64,000 bases of DNA from positions 1 through 64,000 of the forward strand of contig JAYMSP010000116.1 of assembly GCA_036897095.1 (NCBI GenBank), read 5' to 3'. Shown piece after piece: positions 36,701 to 49,908 of the stretch; positions within the stretch are counted from its first letter, which is position 1; the number at the start of each line of letters is the position of its first letter. The stretch comes from Plantago elongata (Eukaryota; Streptophyta; Magnoliopsida; Lamiales; Plantaginaceae). Position numbers and translations under genes: made by a program. The notes beneath the pieces were generated by a model. It was given only the letters and a program-made list of their open reading frames with translations, ran no database searches and was not told the origin of the DNA.

Positions 36701-37721
36701 CAAGAGGTCTAGATTACTACACTGGAGTGATATTCGAGGCTGTTTTCAAAGGTGGAACGCAGGTATGTTAAGACTCTTACTGATGGGATGTAGTATGCAT
36801 GTCAGTGTTCAATTTACTAGCTTGCCCTTAATGAAACTGGAAAAAATGTCTGGCTATTTGGCAATTTGCTTTAATGTCATTTGAATATGTTCTTTTCGAT
36901 GGAATTAAAGTAGATTGTTTGCAGGTTGGTTCTATTGCTGCTGGTGGCCGCTACGACACTCTTATAGGAATGTTTGGCACAAAGCAAGTCCCTGCAGTTG
37001 GAATGAGTTTAGGAATAGAGAGAGTATTTGCAATTATGGAGGAGCAGCAAGCAAAGGATACAGCCCAGGTATACTTGTTTCCTTAGTTCTTGTATTTGTA
37101 TTGTTAATATGTTGATAATTATCACCTAAGTGTGCATCTCTTTGAATCCGATTTCTGCACTGATCTCATATGCAACCTCTTGCTTTTAAGGTTACAACAC
37201 CCCACCCTTGGCCATAATAACACGAGTACATGACTGTCACCACCCAAAAAAATTTGTTTAGTGTGTTTGTTTTTGGGAGACTTGTGTAACTCATCAAATA
37301 ATGGGACTATTATACCGTGTAGCAGATTGTTATGTTTCGTTTTTTGCGAAACTGGATTTGAGATTGTTATTTTTTACTAGTATTAGAAACACTGCTGATC
37401 TATTTTTCTATGGTGCAGAAAGTACGTGCCAGTGAAACCCAAGTTCTAGTAAGCATCTTGGGAGATGATTTACCATTGGCTGGCAATATAGTGAGTGAAT
37501 TGTGGAATGCGGGTGTGAAGTCTGAGTTCTCAGTCAATAAGAGAATGCAAAAGCACGTTGACCGCGCTTTACACTCTGATATTCCATTCATGGTGATTGT
37601 GGGAGCACAGGAGGTGGAAAAGGGTATTGTGAAAGTGAAAGACCTCAAGGCCCGTACTGAAGATGAAGTTCCTAGAAGTCAATTCGTTCAAAAGATAAAG
37701 GAATTGCTTGAGAGATCATGA
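30800..37721 (+). CDS. HARS: Histidine-tRNA ligase
   Basis: Class II aminoacyl-tRNA synthetase that charges tRNA-His. Seven exons: 30800-32182, 35270-35449, 35575-35832, 36201-36335, 36481-36762, 36925-37068, 37419-37721, giving 894 residues (the Arabidopsis cytosolic-type enzyme is close to this). Motif 1 region [17 protein letters not shown]; motif 2 around [20 protein letters not shown]; HisA loop [15 protein letters not shown]; motif 3 [13 protein letters not shown]-terminal HGTP anticodon-binding domain from about residue 795. A plant-type N-terminal half of about 460 residues is all in exon 1. The first ATG adds about 28 residues rich in Ser, Phe, Pro and Arg with no acidic residue, before a second ATG (30884; [15 protein letters not shown]) that matches known cytosolic starts. 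Dual targeting by alternative starts is an inference. Confidence 0.96.
32183..35269 (+). other. HisRS intron 1, large, of unrecognised content
   Basis: The 3.1-kb intron is several times longer than the other introns of this gene. About 32.3-35.05 kb is packed with TAG, CTA and TATA words and looks less T-rich than neighbouring introns. I found no domain in any frame, no terminal repeats and no target duplication. It could be a very old decayed insertion, but no family can be named. Confidence 0.45.
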
Positions 37722-38463
37722 CCTTATTACCGCACTATCATGTAGCTAGTGAGACATCATATTGTTGTTTCTGTAACACCCAGCAAAATGGGGTGAACCC
37801 CTTACACTTATGCTAAACAAGAGAGACATTTGTTTTGTCCCTCTGAGAGGAACCTGACAAATTTTGGTGATTTAACACATCACAATCTGATTTTTGCTGT
37901 ACTTGCACTCTTGTACTGGTCAATGGTAATGGTTTGAAGCTTTTCCCACTGCTATAGTGTCTCGTCTCGTGGTGTTTGACACGAGCTGTTCTCATTTCAT
38001 CCGGACTTAAAAATGATGTTTCCTGTTTGAGCATCGTTAATGGAAAAGAATATCCAGCACGCTGTACCATCTTATAAGCCAGATGGTTGAAGAATAATAG
38101 TCATCGTGTCAAAAGTGATGAAGTAAAAGTGGAATTAGCATTTTAGTATTGAATTAGTACGTAGTGAGGTTACTTGTGGTGATGTGAATTCTAAATGTTC
38201 ACGTTTTGTATGATGAGAAGAACCCTGAACGTGGAAAACGGCGTTGGAATCTGGAAAACAAGATCCATAAGGAATGTTTTCGGATTATTACTTACTTTTC
38301 TTCTCCTTAAAGTTTTCTTCTTCAACACAAACACACGCTGTATATATATAGCTTTCCTTGTTATGCAAACTAATTTTCTTTCTGCACTTTTACTTTCTGC
38401 TGGTCCTCCGTGAACCGCAAGAAATACTCATTGCTTTTGTAGACAAAACAGAGCACAGGAAAA

Positions 38464-40038
38464 ATGGACGAGGAACGGAGAAAACGAGCAAGACCTTCTT
38501 CAGCTTTGGATGAAGTTGGAGAGGTTTGGTTAATTCCAGTTTCCCATCTTTTTAGTTTCATCAATATTACTCGTTCTTACGAATTTCTGAATTTGATTTT
38601 TCTATTGGCTAACTCGATTATTGCTAAAACATGCACCAAACTTGCCTTTTATGTTGTGTGATATTTGAGCTATGTTCTGGGTTTTTTCATTTGTTGACAT
38701 TGTTTTGTGATGTTCTGAGTTCGGATACAAAACTGCAAGTTTATGAATTGTGAAAACTGTTTCAAGTGTCATTTTCGATTCAGATTTCAGTAGGACAAGA
38801 AAGATAGAAATGTTTTTGCAAAAATCATCCAGGTTCTTTGAGTAACCTTAAATTAGCTAAGTAGATGTTAGTACTTAGTTAGATTCTACCTGAACTAGTC
38901 GTCTCATCTCAAAGTTTGATTTGAGCTTGTATTAAAGCATATTTTTTCATTGTTGGTTGACTAACCATTAGCTTGATTCTTGTATTTAGGAAAGAGCCTT
39001 CCCTGCTTTGACAACGATTCAAAGTGAAAGCGATTGGGACGAGACCAATCCCTCTGAGTCAGAGACAGACCAAGATGATTTCAGTGATGAAGAATTTAGT
39101 CGATGTAAGTGAAGATTTCGTGCATAACGTATTCCTTGAATATCTCTGCCGTGTACTAGAACTCTAGAGTGCGTCTTAAATTAGTTATTTGGATGTGTTA
39201 ACGAAACAATAGTTCATTTTTGACAATGGCAGCTGACCTGGAGTTCTTAGAGGAGGACCATGATTACTACACACTGGTATAGTCGTCACATAATCAAACA
39301 AAAAACCTGTAATATACTCTTGTAGTTTGTGGAAATATATCACCATTCAAGAACTTGAACTTCTAGTGCTTTTGTACAGGAAATGGAGGAGGAAGAAGAA
39401 GAAGAATTTGATCTGGAAGACGATGACATTGACCCAGACGAATTATCCTACGAGGTGTGGAAACTGTAATCTGCTGTCAAATAACGGTATCCTAAATTGC
39501 CTAAAGTTGTGTAACCTATGATTGCAGGAGTTGCTAGCATTAGGAGAAAGGGTAGGAGTAGAGAACAGAGGTCTATCAGAAGTCGAAATCAGCAAACATT
39601 TACATCCGCTCACATGTAATTCTACATCCAAATTACTTATTGATAGGTAAGCATTTTCACTTCTGCTTTCAGTCAAAAGTTACAACTTAAACACAAACAG
39701 AGTTGCTTATCATTGGCTCTGTTCCGGTTTCTTGCAAACTGAAACGCGTAGGTGTGTGATATGTCAAATGGAATACGAACAAGAGGAAAAGCTCGCGAGC
39801 CTACGTTGTGATCATCCGTTTCATCCAGATTGTATAACTCAATGGCTCCAAATCAAGAAGGTGAATTTCTTCATTACAACTCTCAGAATTAGAACTTTAG
39901 AACGGTTGTTTCGATTGGAAAATATGTATTGAGATTTGCTTACTGGTGTTTTTGCAGATTTGTCCAATATGTAACAATGAGGTATCAGGTGAAGAAACTC
40001 CAAGACCTGATAGCAAATGTGTAAACGATCAGTTATAA
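38464..40038 (+). CDS. RING-H2 E3 ubiquitin ligase, BIG BROTHER-like
   Basis: Seven exons: 38464-38523, 38990-39104, 39233-39276, 39380-39454, 39528-39646, 39752-39860, 39958-40038, giving 200 residues. The N-terminal two thirds is acidic and probably disordered, with long Glu/Asp runs (MEEEEEEEFDLEDDD). The helix ELLALGERVGVENRGLS precedes the RING, as in BIG BROTHER-related proteins. The RING-H2 near the C-terminus has CVIC, RCDHPFHPDC and CPIC, all eight metal ligands present (C-x2-C, C-x-H-x2-H-x2-C, C-x2-C). It would transfer ubiquitin from an E2 to substrates; organ-size control is known for BIG BROTHER, but orthology here is not proven. All phases agree. Confidence 0.93.
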
Positions 40039-41029
40039 ATATTTTGTTTCATGACAAAACTACTCTAGATTCATGTACTAGGATGCAAATTGTAGAAGAA
40101 AGATTGATTGATTGATTGATTGCCTGTAGATTGTAGTTGTAGTCTCTGTAAATACTCTAAGTTTATCTACTACTGAATTATGATTAATCGATCGTGAGTG
40201 CAATGACATGAAACAATAATACTTCAACTACTTTATCTGCACAAGTCAATGTGTCCTCATGATTAGCCTTTGCTCATATTACTTTCCGACTTCAAATATT
40301 CCCTGCTATTTCTGAACTCTAATTAATCGAGATCTAGGAACTGATTGGTATAGAATTTGAATGTACTTTTTCAATTGAAAATTTTATGTACAAAATCTTC
40401 GATTTGAGTGGGGAGATGGCTGCTCAAGCGGTATAACAAACAGGACCCAACTTCTTTAATTAACACAATTATTTAGGAGTTATGACTAATATCTCATTGA
40501 TATTCCGTCTAACATGTCGATATATGTCCTCTATATAATAATTTATCCTCATTTGCACATATATGAGAACTTCATGACAGACCACAATTTTAAGATTGTT
40601 TAAATGTTAAGGATGTAGTCATTGGTACATCCGAACTCTCTAATAGTATATGTGATAGTTATATCCTACGTGAAAAGATGTAACAATGATTTTTAAGATT
40701 ATTCTGGAGCAAATACCAATAAATCAGTAAAACCAACCAAATTCGGCGTCCAATAAATCTCCAACCCATGTATAATGTCAAGTATCAATCCCAAAATAAC
40801 AAATGTACACCTATGATTGCACCATTAGCTCAACAACTCATGACAATTTCTCCTTGATCTTATATAATCATATGCATAATTGGTTCATCCCCTCAATGTC
40901 ACACGATTCTGATATTTCACATATTGCGTTCCATGTTTCATCATTCTTATATATTCATCAACTCTTCTTATGACTACCATCACTCCTCTGAGTACATACA
41001 CTACAGCCACAAAGATTAACTACTGAGAA
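40039..41029. other. Spacer between RING gene and GT31 gene
   Basis: Holds the RING gene 3' UTR, a short TGAT-type microsatellite (40102-40122) and the presumed GT31 promoter. No further gene was seen. Confidence 0.6.
40102..40122. repeat. (GATT)n microsatellite
   Basis: About five GATT units in the 3' UTR region of the RING gene. Confidence 0.8.
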
Positions 41030-43204
41030 ATGGGAATCATGAAGAACCGAAATCGGGACGGATTAGTCCCACTCAAATGGATTGTCATCTTGTGCCTTTT
41101 CAGCTTTGTCCTTGGTGTATCTTACAGCAACAGGTTTTGTTCATATACATTGATCATTTGAATTCATTTCTGTGGAATAATTTGTGTTTTGATTAGTTCT
41201 TTGTGTTTTAGAATGTGGGTTGCTACTAGATCAGGACATCAGGCTACGTGCACGATAAGGCGTTCCAGGAATTTTGCTGCTGATCTCCCAGATAATATCG
41301 ACTGTGATTTAAAAAAGGTGTCTTTCTCACATTTCCATCAGCACAAAAAAATTGTTATGAGCTTTAATAGACTAATGTAGAATGTCTCTGAACTCATACC
41401 TACTAATGTGTGTCTGATTTCTGTGTAATGCAGGAAAAAGATGAGTTCAGCAAAGCACATAAAGCCATTGAGTAAGTATACAGTGTAGCCATTCGCTTGT
41501 CGAGTTTCTTGTTATTGGAAATACTAGTATAGTGTTAGTGTGTGATTTTTAGCCCTGTCAATGTTGCCTGTTTGTGATTTTAGTAGAGTGTTGTTACACT
41601 AACTTGGTAACTATTTTTCTTCTGTTCCTGTTAGATCATTGGACTCTTCCATAGCGAAGATACGGTTGGACTTGCCATCGTCTAAAAGTTCTCGCAAGAT
41701 TGGGAACTTTGAGAATTTGACTACTCACGTTGCGGTGTATACAGAAACTTCTGTAATAAGGACAAAGGTGTTTATGGTTATAGGTATAAACACTGCATTT
41801 AGCAGTAGGAGGAGGCGTGATTCGGTCAGGGAAACATGGATGCCTAGAGGTTGGTTATGTAATCATGTCGATTTATGTATTCTTGACAAAACTATTGACT
41901 AGTGGCTTTCTTATGAAGTTATACAAGTTTTGATCTGCAGGTCAGAGTCTTCTTCAGCTTGAGAAAGAAAAGGGCATAGTCGTCCGGTTCATGATTGGAC
42001 ACAGGTTAATAAAGTCTAGAATTTGAACTCATTTGCAACTTACTTGGTTCATTCTGATGTATTGAGACTGGTTGATGCAGTGCTACATCTAAAAGCATTT
42101 TAGATCGTGCGCTTGACTCAGAAGAGGAACAGCACAAAGACTTTCTTAGGCTTGTAAGCACTATATGAATATCGATTAATATGCAATTTCTTGTGCTTCT
42201 TTTTCTCTGTTTTAGTGCAGTAATGTCTTACGAATATGTGATCATCTTGAAGGACCATGTTGAAGGATATCATGAGTTATCAGCAAAGACAAAGTCGTTC
42301 TTTTCCACTGCAGTAAAAAGATGGGATGCTGATTTCTACGTCAAGGTGGATGACGATGTTCATGTAAATTTGGGTAAATGAACTTTCCATGTTCAGCTCA
42401 TTTGTTAGTTTTCTCAGGTATGGTTGTTTCAAATATCAATCTCTTTTACAATGTGTTCACAGGCACTCTAGGCGCGACCCTAGCACGTCATCGCTCCAAG
42501 CCAAGAGTATATATAGGATGCATGAAATCAGGGCCTGTTCTTCATCAAAAGTATTTCCTAACATCTTTCTGGTTTCAGTTTCAAACTCTGATATATGATG
42601 AAAAATTTCTGCATTACATAATCAATTTTTACTGGCAGGAATGTCAAGTATCATGAACCCGAATTCTGGAAGTTTGGAGATGAGGGAAACAAATACTTTC
42701 GACACGCAACAGGACAGATTTATGCCATATCGAAGGAGCTGGCAAACTATATAGCCACCAATGGGTAAGTCATAAAGTGTCATATTATATAATGCAATGA
42801 TGTTACCAGGTTAACTCATTTTAACCTTATTTTGATCAATTCCAGCCCAATTTTGCATAAATATGCAAATGAAGATGTATCACTTGGGGCTTGGGTGATC
42901 GGACTTGAAATTGAGCACGTTCATGATCAGATCATGTGCTGCGATACATCTGGTATGTAGGCCATCTTCTCTTCCTTTTTACCTTCTGTTCTTCCATCTG
43001 CTGAGAATTCAAAGGCAATTGGACAGTTTGAAAAAATGATGATGTTTTTGTCCAGATTGTGAATCGAAAGCACAAGCAGGCAACCACTGTGTCGCATCAT
43101 TTGATTGGAGCTGCAGTGGAATTTGTAAGTCTGTGGAACGGATTAGAGGTGTTCATGCCAAATGCGCTGAAGATCCTGCTATTCTCTGGAATGCACTTAT
43201 CTAA
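41030..43204 (+). CDS. Beta-1,3-galactosyltransferase, GT31 family
   Basis: Golgi type II membrane glycosyltransferase. Eleven exons: 41030-41133, 41212-41317, 41434-41471, 41635-41849, 41941-42004, 42081-42153, 42253-42373, 42463-42550, 42639-42764, 42846-42952, 43056-43204, giving 396 residues. A short cytosolic tail is followed by one signal-anchor helix ([19 protein letters not shown]), a DUF4094-type stem with Trp and Cys residues, then the Galactosyl_T domain: [43 protein letters not shown] (the metal-binding DxD), and [20 protein letters not shown]. This is the plant B3GALT1-8 type group, which acts on arabinogalactan proteins or N-glycans; the exact substrate cannot be told. Phases agree throughout. 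Confidence 0.95.
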
Positions 43205-43872
43205 TCGAGCTATATGAAGTATTACCGTCAAGTAGATAAATGAACATATTCATGTACAGGAAACTCACGGATTGAGAGATGTTTCCATAGACAGTGTACG
43301 TTGTGGTCCTTGTGGCCTCTATAACACACATCACTTGGAAATGATCGAGTTTTGGACCAGATGTAAAGATAGAACACAAGATGTTCTCATGTTCGATAGG
43401 CAAAAAAGGAAAGGCGGTGTAGCTGTTAGATGTAGATGTAGATTTTTAACTCATCAGTTGTAGAGGTTCTTACATTCTTCAGAGTAGATTAATGTATTAA
43501 TTCTTGAAGAACATGTAGATTGTCTTATGATGAAATTTTTTGACGTATTCTTCAATTCCATTTTGCTTTCTTTTGTTTTATTCACCTACACTGAAATGAT
43601 ATTCGAATGAATAATCATTCAATCACTCACATTTTGATTTGGTGATTTTGTTTTTCTGTATCTTGTTTATGAAAGATCAGAATGATTTGCCAATTAAGTT
43701 CTACATATGAACTAAATCATTACAGCGTTCTTTCTGCATATAGTTCTCAGCTGCTAAAAACTGTAAACTGCAGAAGCCTCTAACTTTCTTAATGGCAAAA
43801 TCGCAAGTCTTAAATATATAAATCTGATACGTCATGACAGATATGGAACAGTCATCGAGATCTGCCTGCATT
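43205..43872. other. Convergent 3' spacer
   Basis: Tail-to-tail spacer between the GT31 gene (plus) and the first calponin-homology-like gene (minus). It carries the two 3' UTRs. A short open frame at 43272-43463 has no features. Confidence 0.55.
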
Positions 43873-45854
43873 TCATAACTTGAGCTTTTCAGTTGGATAT
43901 ATTCTTTTCCCTCTATTTCCAGTCTGTTGTTTCTTTGATGAAAACTTTGATTCTTTAGTCATTGGAGCCTCGCTACGTTGCTTTGTCTGGTTTGCACTAT
44001 TAGTCCTCATGCTTTTTCTGCAGCAACATGAAATTGTGAACTTAATACTACGAAAGAAGCTAGACTTGTCCTGATTCACGAGTATAACCAAACACGTTCA
44101 CAAAAGTGGTACCTTAAGTTTGACAAGAGAAATAAGACACCAGCAATGGCTGTGCCTTTCGCGATTGTTTTCAGAAGTGTCATCCGACCACTTTTTCTGG
44201 TAGAAGCTGATGGGCTTATCTCTGTTTCAGTGGTATGTTTGACAGGAGCATCCAGATCCTGTGTTATTTCATCCTGAGAAAGCAATATAATCAGACCAAG
44301 AACAGATAAACCAGACAAATTGAGACTTAAATTATCAAAGAGTACCTGCTTCTCACACTCGACAGTAGAAACTATTTTATGTTCGAGTTCATAACAAGTC
44401 TGATTGCCCTTGTCCTCACAAAGTGGAATGTCCTGAGGAAACTCATTTTCTGGAGAATCGAATAATACACTGGACAACAAGGCTTCAGGCATTTCTTTCT
44501 TCTGGAGCATATCCATTTCATCTCTGACAAAACATCCGTCTGTACTTGATGACCCATCTGAATCAAATGTGTCACCAGACCCACTTTGCTCTGAATTCAC
44601 TTCACCATCATCCACATCAAATTTGCTTGTGGATGAAAAACAATTTTCACCAAGTCTGCTTTCACCCTCATCCGACTCCTCGTAGCTAGAGTCATCACTG
44701 ATAATTTTCTGAGTAATGATAGAGGCAAAAAAAAAAACAATAAATCAGTGAAATCAAAATGGAAAGAAACCGAGTGTTCTGTACAAGAGTTCTCGTTACC
44801 AGCATAGGCTTCCTTGGAGAATTCTTATACGAAACCTGACTAGACGGGGTTGTGCATGGAGATGATTCTAAGCTTCTCCGTATTTCACCAACCATCACTG
44901 TTGACACGGCTACTGAGTACATGACTACATCGAAGTCTGGAACCTGCAGTTCAAAGTAAACTTAAGACTCAAAACTATTCTGCATAAATGTGGAAACAAT
45001 TAATTGCCCAAAGCTCTATATGTAAATCTATGCAAATAAACAAGAATCCAATTAGGAGCAGAATTATGATCATACGCGTAGCTCCTTAGACCTAGCTTTC
45101 TTCGCAAGTGCCCTGATGCAAGTGCAGACTTTCCTTATATCTCTTTTTTCGACAACATCTGAGGGTGAAAAGAGATCAATGCATTTCATTCCTAAAATTT
45201 TGCATACCTGGACAACGCAAGTTAGTAAGTTGTCTTTCACTCAACAAACTATACATGAGGCTCTTGGTGAATGCTGATAAAGGAAAGAGTATACCTTTAA
45301 AAAAGAATCGACATTGCAGTAGGGCCTGTACCTACCTTTGCTCCTCTTAGAAACAAAGGGGCCACAATCAAGCTCCATACATTGTGTCCAATATTGTTCC
45401 CAAACTAGTTTCGAAACTTCAAACCTAGAATCAACACATATCCATTACTAAAGACCACGAACAGTTTAACATCCGATTAGCTTCTCAATGTTAAGTCCAT
45501 ATTATTGATTTTGCCATGACTCATTAATACTTCAAAAGCACAAATGCAAGTTGAAGATTCATAATCCAACTTTCCAAGATCTGAGCCCAGCATGATATAA
45601 ATGTAACAAATTGCATGTACTAAACCAGAAAATGGATCAAGATTACTCACAGTATCTCTCCATCTTGTAACAAATCAGAAATATGCAAATCATCATCCAA
45701 TCTTGTACATAAAACTTGTTCAAGCCAAATCTTTGTTTGATTCTGAAGCAATAAAACCACTTTTTTCATGATAAAAAACAAGATAACATGCACATAATTA
45801 AGGTATTGATTGTTTGTATCAAGAAAATGGAACCTGCAGGTAAATTAGATCCAT
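43873..45854 (-). CDS. Calponin-homology-like protein, tandem copy 1 (shortened)
   Basis: Not assigned to a named gene. Eight exons: 45854-45834, 45742-45651, 45424-45295, 45207-45076, 44943-44800, 44708-44346, 44273-44113, 44017-43873, giving 395 residues. Residues from about 8 to 140 resemble a calponin-homology-type fold (IWLEQVLC, SDLLQDGEIL, FEVSKLVW, RPYCNVDSFLK, IDLFSPSDVVEKRDIRKVC). A Ser/Glu/Asp-rich low-complexity part follows, then a hydrophobic segment (GTAIAGVLFLLSNLR) and a basic tail ending EKLKL, so it may be tail-anchored. It is a tandem duplicate of the next gene, with the same exon number and phases, but exon 6 has 121 codons instead of 285 and exon 1 keeps only seven residues (MDLIYLQ), starting at an ATG inside the old coding part. 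Confidence 0.85.
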
Positions 45855-46122
45855 CTGAATGATGATCTGCACATGTGTTTTTGTTGGATCCGATCTGATC
45901 CAATCTGGATCAAATCTGGATCCTCAATTCCCTAGTCTCTGCTAAGGGTTCTCAAAAGAACAGTCTTGCATGAACCGTTTTCTGTGTTTTGACCTAAAAG
46001 TTGAAAATATTTTCATTTCCCAAGTTTTTTTTTTTGAACAGAAGAAAATTTCTGTAAATTATACTCCAGACATTTTATTTTTCTAATTTGAAATCCACAC
46101 AGCGAGAATACATATATTTAAA

Positions 46123-46153
<31 letters not shown>

Positions 46154-46866
46154 TGTTTCAAAAGGAAATTTGATGCGTAAAAAATGATTAACATAATTCC
46201 TATTTCTTAACATTCTTTTTTACATAAGTACTGTTTTATGCCCCAAAAGAGATTCAGCCTCTCCCCTGTTCCAGATAAATTGTCTTTTATCAGAAAATCA
46301 CATGATAAAAAAGATCAACAAAATGAAACGGAAAGCTTGTTCCCAGACGCGACAATGAGGCTCCCAGTCGAGATTTTATGTCATTGATGTTCATTTTGTC
46401 ATCATTCTATTAACCACAGATCTTTGTGTAGTTGTTACCTTTTACTTTTAATGATACACTGGCCTAGTGCCTAGTGGCCTCTGATCATTATCAGCACAAG
46501 ACTCCCAAGTCTATAAATGAAGTGAAATAAAAGTGATGACTTGCCGAAGATGATTCATACAGTATAAATCTTGTTGCATGTAGCTGAGCATTACAATTGC
46601 AACTGATATGTCCAGGTAAAACTTTTTCTCAGAGGAGTGTTGTACAGCATTTGAACTCAGCCATTTAAATGGCGAAAATAGTTACATCAATAATGTAACT
46701 CCTTCCGTCGTTCTCAGCAGGAAAATTGTGTTGAATGCAGAAATCTTTACATTCTTCTCCCTTGACAAAATTCCTCAGCTTAACTATATATTCTACGCCG
46801 CTGTCTTCAAAATTCAGAATGAACTGCAACGATATACATTCGCATGCAATTTTTTACCTCGGCTTT
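45855..46866. other. Spacer between the tandem calponin-homology-like genes
   Basis: Includes poly(A) followed by an (AT)n run (46120-46154) and a set of overlapping GGATC/GATCC words at 45890-45925 where copy 1 may have lost its original first-exon sequence. No other gene was seen. Confidence 0.6.
46120..46154. repeat. Poly(A) plus (AT)n microsatellite
   Basis: Eleven A followed by about twelve AT units. Confidence 0.9.
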
Positions 46867-49800
46867 TCACAATTTCAGCTTTTCAGCTGGATATATCCCT
46901 TTCCCTTTGCTTCCTGTCTGTTGCTTCTTCGTTGCAAACTTCAATTCTTTAATCACAGGAGCTCTGGTAGGTTTTTCAGTTTGATTTGCATTACCCATAC
47001 TGCTTCTTCTGCAGCAACATAAATTATGTTAAGTTACTACTAAAACAGGAAGAAAAACTGACTCTTCCAACTACTTCACAAGTTAAAGCAAGCAAGCAAG
47101 TCTTTAAATAAAGCAAGCAATAGTATTGAATTCGAACCTGATGTGCAACAAGAGAAATAAGACACCAGCAATGGCTGTGCCTTTGACAACTGTCTTTAGA
47201 AATGGTTTCCGTCCACGCTTTTCACTAGAGGGTGCCTGGCTTTTACTCGTCTCTGTGGTATATTTCACCAGAATATCCAGATTCTGTCCTGTTTCATCCT
47301 GAGAAAGGAAAACAATCAGACTTGAAATTTATACCAAGGCACAAAACCATTTGTATGACAATATTTCACCTACCAGCTTCCCGTTTTCAACAGTAGTTGA
47401 AACAATCTCATCTTCAATTTGATGCTGGTATGTATTTTGTGTATTGCTAGTGGTCTGATTGACCTTGTCCTCACAAGGATGGGAATCCTTATTATTACCA
47501 GAAAGATATTTATCTTTTTCCTTAGAAAATACACTTTCTGGAGTCACACATGATTCACCTTCGAGAGATTCCATGCTTGATTGCCATTTGTGAGGAGATT
47601 GTGGGTAATCATTAACAGAGACACTCGATGTCCTAGGTGTTGTATCACTACATATTGATGCTTCAAAAACTTCCGTCTTTTGGACTTTGGGTGACATATA
47701 CACGTTCCCGTGGAGCTTTCCCGTTTCATGCCCAGTCGAATAGACATTTGTACTTGAGGATTCGTCCGCGTCAAATGTATCACCAAACTCGAAGCTGAGC
47801 ATTCGACCTAATATAGAGGTCATACTAGTGGTCGAAGATACCTCCATTTCCTCATCATCAGAGACTTTTCCCAGATCATTCATCTTTCCCCCTTGAGAAT
47901 CAACATTGAGAAAGAAGTCGAACATATTGTTCCCCCCATCAACAACAGCAGAACTGCTGCTGTCATTTGAATGGACCAGTAAATCCGAAAACGCCAAGTA
48001 ATCCGAAATGTAGTTTCTTTCCCCAACATTAATTGAAGAATCTACATGGTCATTATCACATGTGCTTCTCAGTTCACTTGTATACTCTTCAGGAGATTCT
48101 TGTTGCTCTGAGCTAACTTCAGCATCATCAACTTCAGAGTTGCTTGTGGACGAAAAAGAATTTTCACCCATGTATCTACTTTCTGCCTCGTCCGACTCTT
48201 CAGAGCTACAATCATCATGGACATTTGTCTAAATTGCAAAAGAGGCAAGAAAGTGATTAGTAATGACCTCGAGATGGGACTAGTAAGTTGAGCGGCTGAA
48301 AAACTTGACAGCTAAAAGCAGTTAAACCATGCCCATGTTACCTGTTTCAGTCGCCTTTGAGAATCCTTGTACGAGTTATAACTACATGAAGTTGTGCATT
48401 GAGAAGATTCTATGCTTCTCCGTATTTCACCAACCATTTCTGTTGGCATGGCTACCGAGTATATGACCACATCAAAGTCCGGTACCTTTTAATGTAATGA
48501 TTGAATGAATGAAACAATTCTGAACAGAGGGGAATGTATGGATTTAAGCAGGAATTGAATTTGAAGCATATATTATCTTACATTTAGCTGCTTAGACATA
48601 GCTTTCTTCGAGAATGCCCTTATGCAAATGCAAACTTTTCTTATATCTCTTTTCTCAACAACATCTGAGGGTGAAAAGAGGTCAATGCCACTCATTCCCA
48701 AGATCTTGCATATCTAACAAAGATAAACTAAGTTAGAAATTTGCCTTTGAGCCAACAAACTAACATTAGAAGCAGTTGTGGGACGATAATAATGGATCAC
48801 TGATTGAAGTTGCCCATCTAACACCACTCAACCTTGCAAAATGAATGTATTTACGATCAGTCATCAACTACAAAGCAATGCTTCACAAAGGGCAATCCGC
48901 ATTATCTTATATGCCTGAGTCCCGACCCACAGGTCATCCAGAAACTGTTCTTGCACTAAAGATCACCTGCACCTTTTGTTCAATGTACAACTCTACAACA
49001 GATAATGAGGAGATACCTAAAAACCACCACTCCTTCATAAAGCAGATACAATCTGACTATTTGATGTGACTAAAACCATCCAAATACCACACCATGAACT
49101 GTACAAGGAGAAGAATCTATCTTATGCAACTCAGGAGCTGAAATGCTTCAAGGTGAGCGTCTGAGCATCGACAAGTGCAGAAGATGGCGCTTTAACAACA
49201 AACTCAGAATTTGAAAGTTTTGAGAATGAAAATAAAGTTTCGATGACAATGGAATAAATATACCTTCAAAAAGGAATCAACATTGGAGTAGGGCCTGTAC
49301 CTCCCACTGCTCTTCTTTGTTCCAAAGGGACCATATTTAAGTTTCAAATGTTTAAGCTCCATGCACTTTGTCACAAGTAGATTCCAAACTACTTTTGATA
49401 CTTCAAACCTATAATCAACCATCTTCTGTTACTAAATCATCAAACAGCTTCTCATACAAAACTTAAAAATACCAAGCTTTTTTACAATTGCTCGCTCATT
49501 ATGAGTTATCCAACAAACCAATCCATAACTTAAGAATTAGGACACCAAGAACTAGCAACACTAACAATTGCATGTAGTAATAAACCAGAAAAATGGATCA
49601 AGATTAATACTCACAGTATCTCTCCATCTTGCAACAAATCAGAAATATGCAAATCCTCATCCAATCTCGTCCCCAAAACTTCTCCAAGCCAAATTCTTGT
49701 TTGATTCTGAAGCAAAAAAAAAAATCCAATCTTTAACAATCAAGACCCAATTTTTAACACTACTAATCTTAGTCTATCACTAGTCAAACATGTAGCATAA

Positions 49801-49908
49801 ACAAGAATGCAAAAAAAAAAAAATGAAAATCATCACCTGCAAGAAAACTTCATCAAGCTCCCTGAAACTGGACTCGGCAGAGCGAGACGATGAATCAATC
49901 CGACCCAT
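46867..49908 (-). CDS. Calponin-homology-like protein, tandem copy 2 (full length)
   Basis: Eight exons: 49908-49837, 49706-49615, 49408-49264, 48713-48582, 48485-48342, 48228-47374, 47298-47138, 47008-46867, giving 580 residues. The start MGRIDSSSRSAESSFRELDE is the first ATG. An N-terminal calponin-homology-type region (IWLGEVLG, SDLLQDGEIL, FEVSKVVWN, RPYSNVDSFLK, IDLFSPSDVVEKRDIRK) spans about residues 25-150. A GEIRRS segment follows, then an acidic Ser-rich middle of about 285 residues encoded by exon 6, a hydrophobic stretch (GTAIAGVLFLLLHI) and a Lys-rich tail ending KLKL. Calponin-homology domains often bind actin or microtubules, but that role is an inference. It is the likely parent-like copy of the pair. 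Confidence 0.9.

Noticed and set aside
40405-40450. tRNA-like start (GGGGAGATGGCTGCTCAAGCGG)
   Set aside because: No B box, no anticodon stem and no closing acceptor stem follow.
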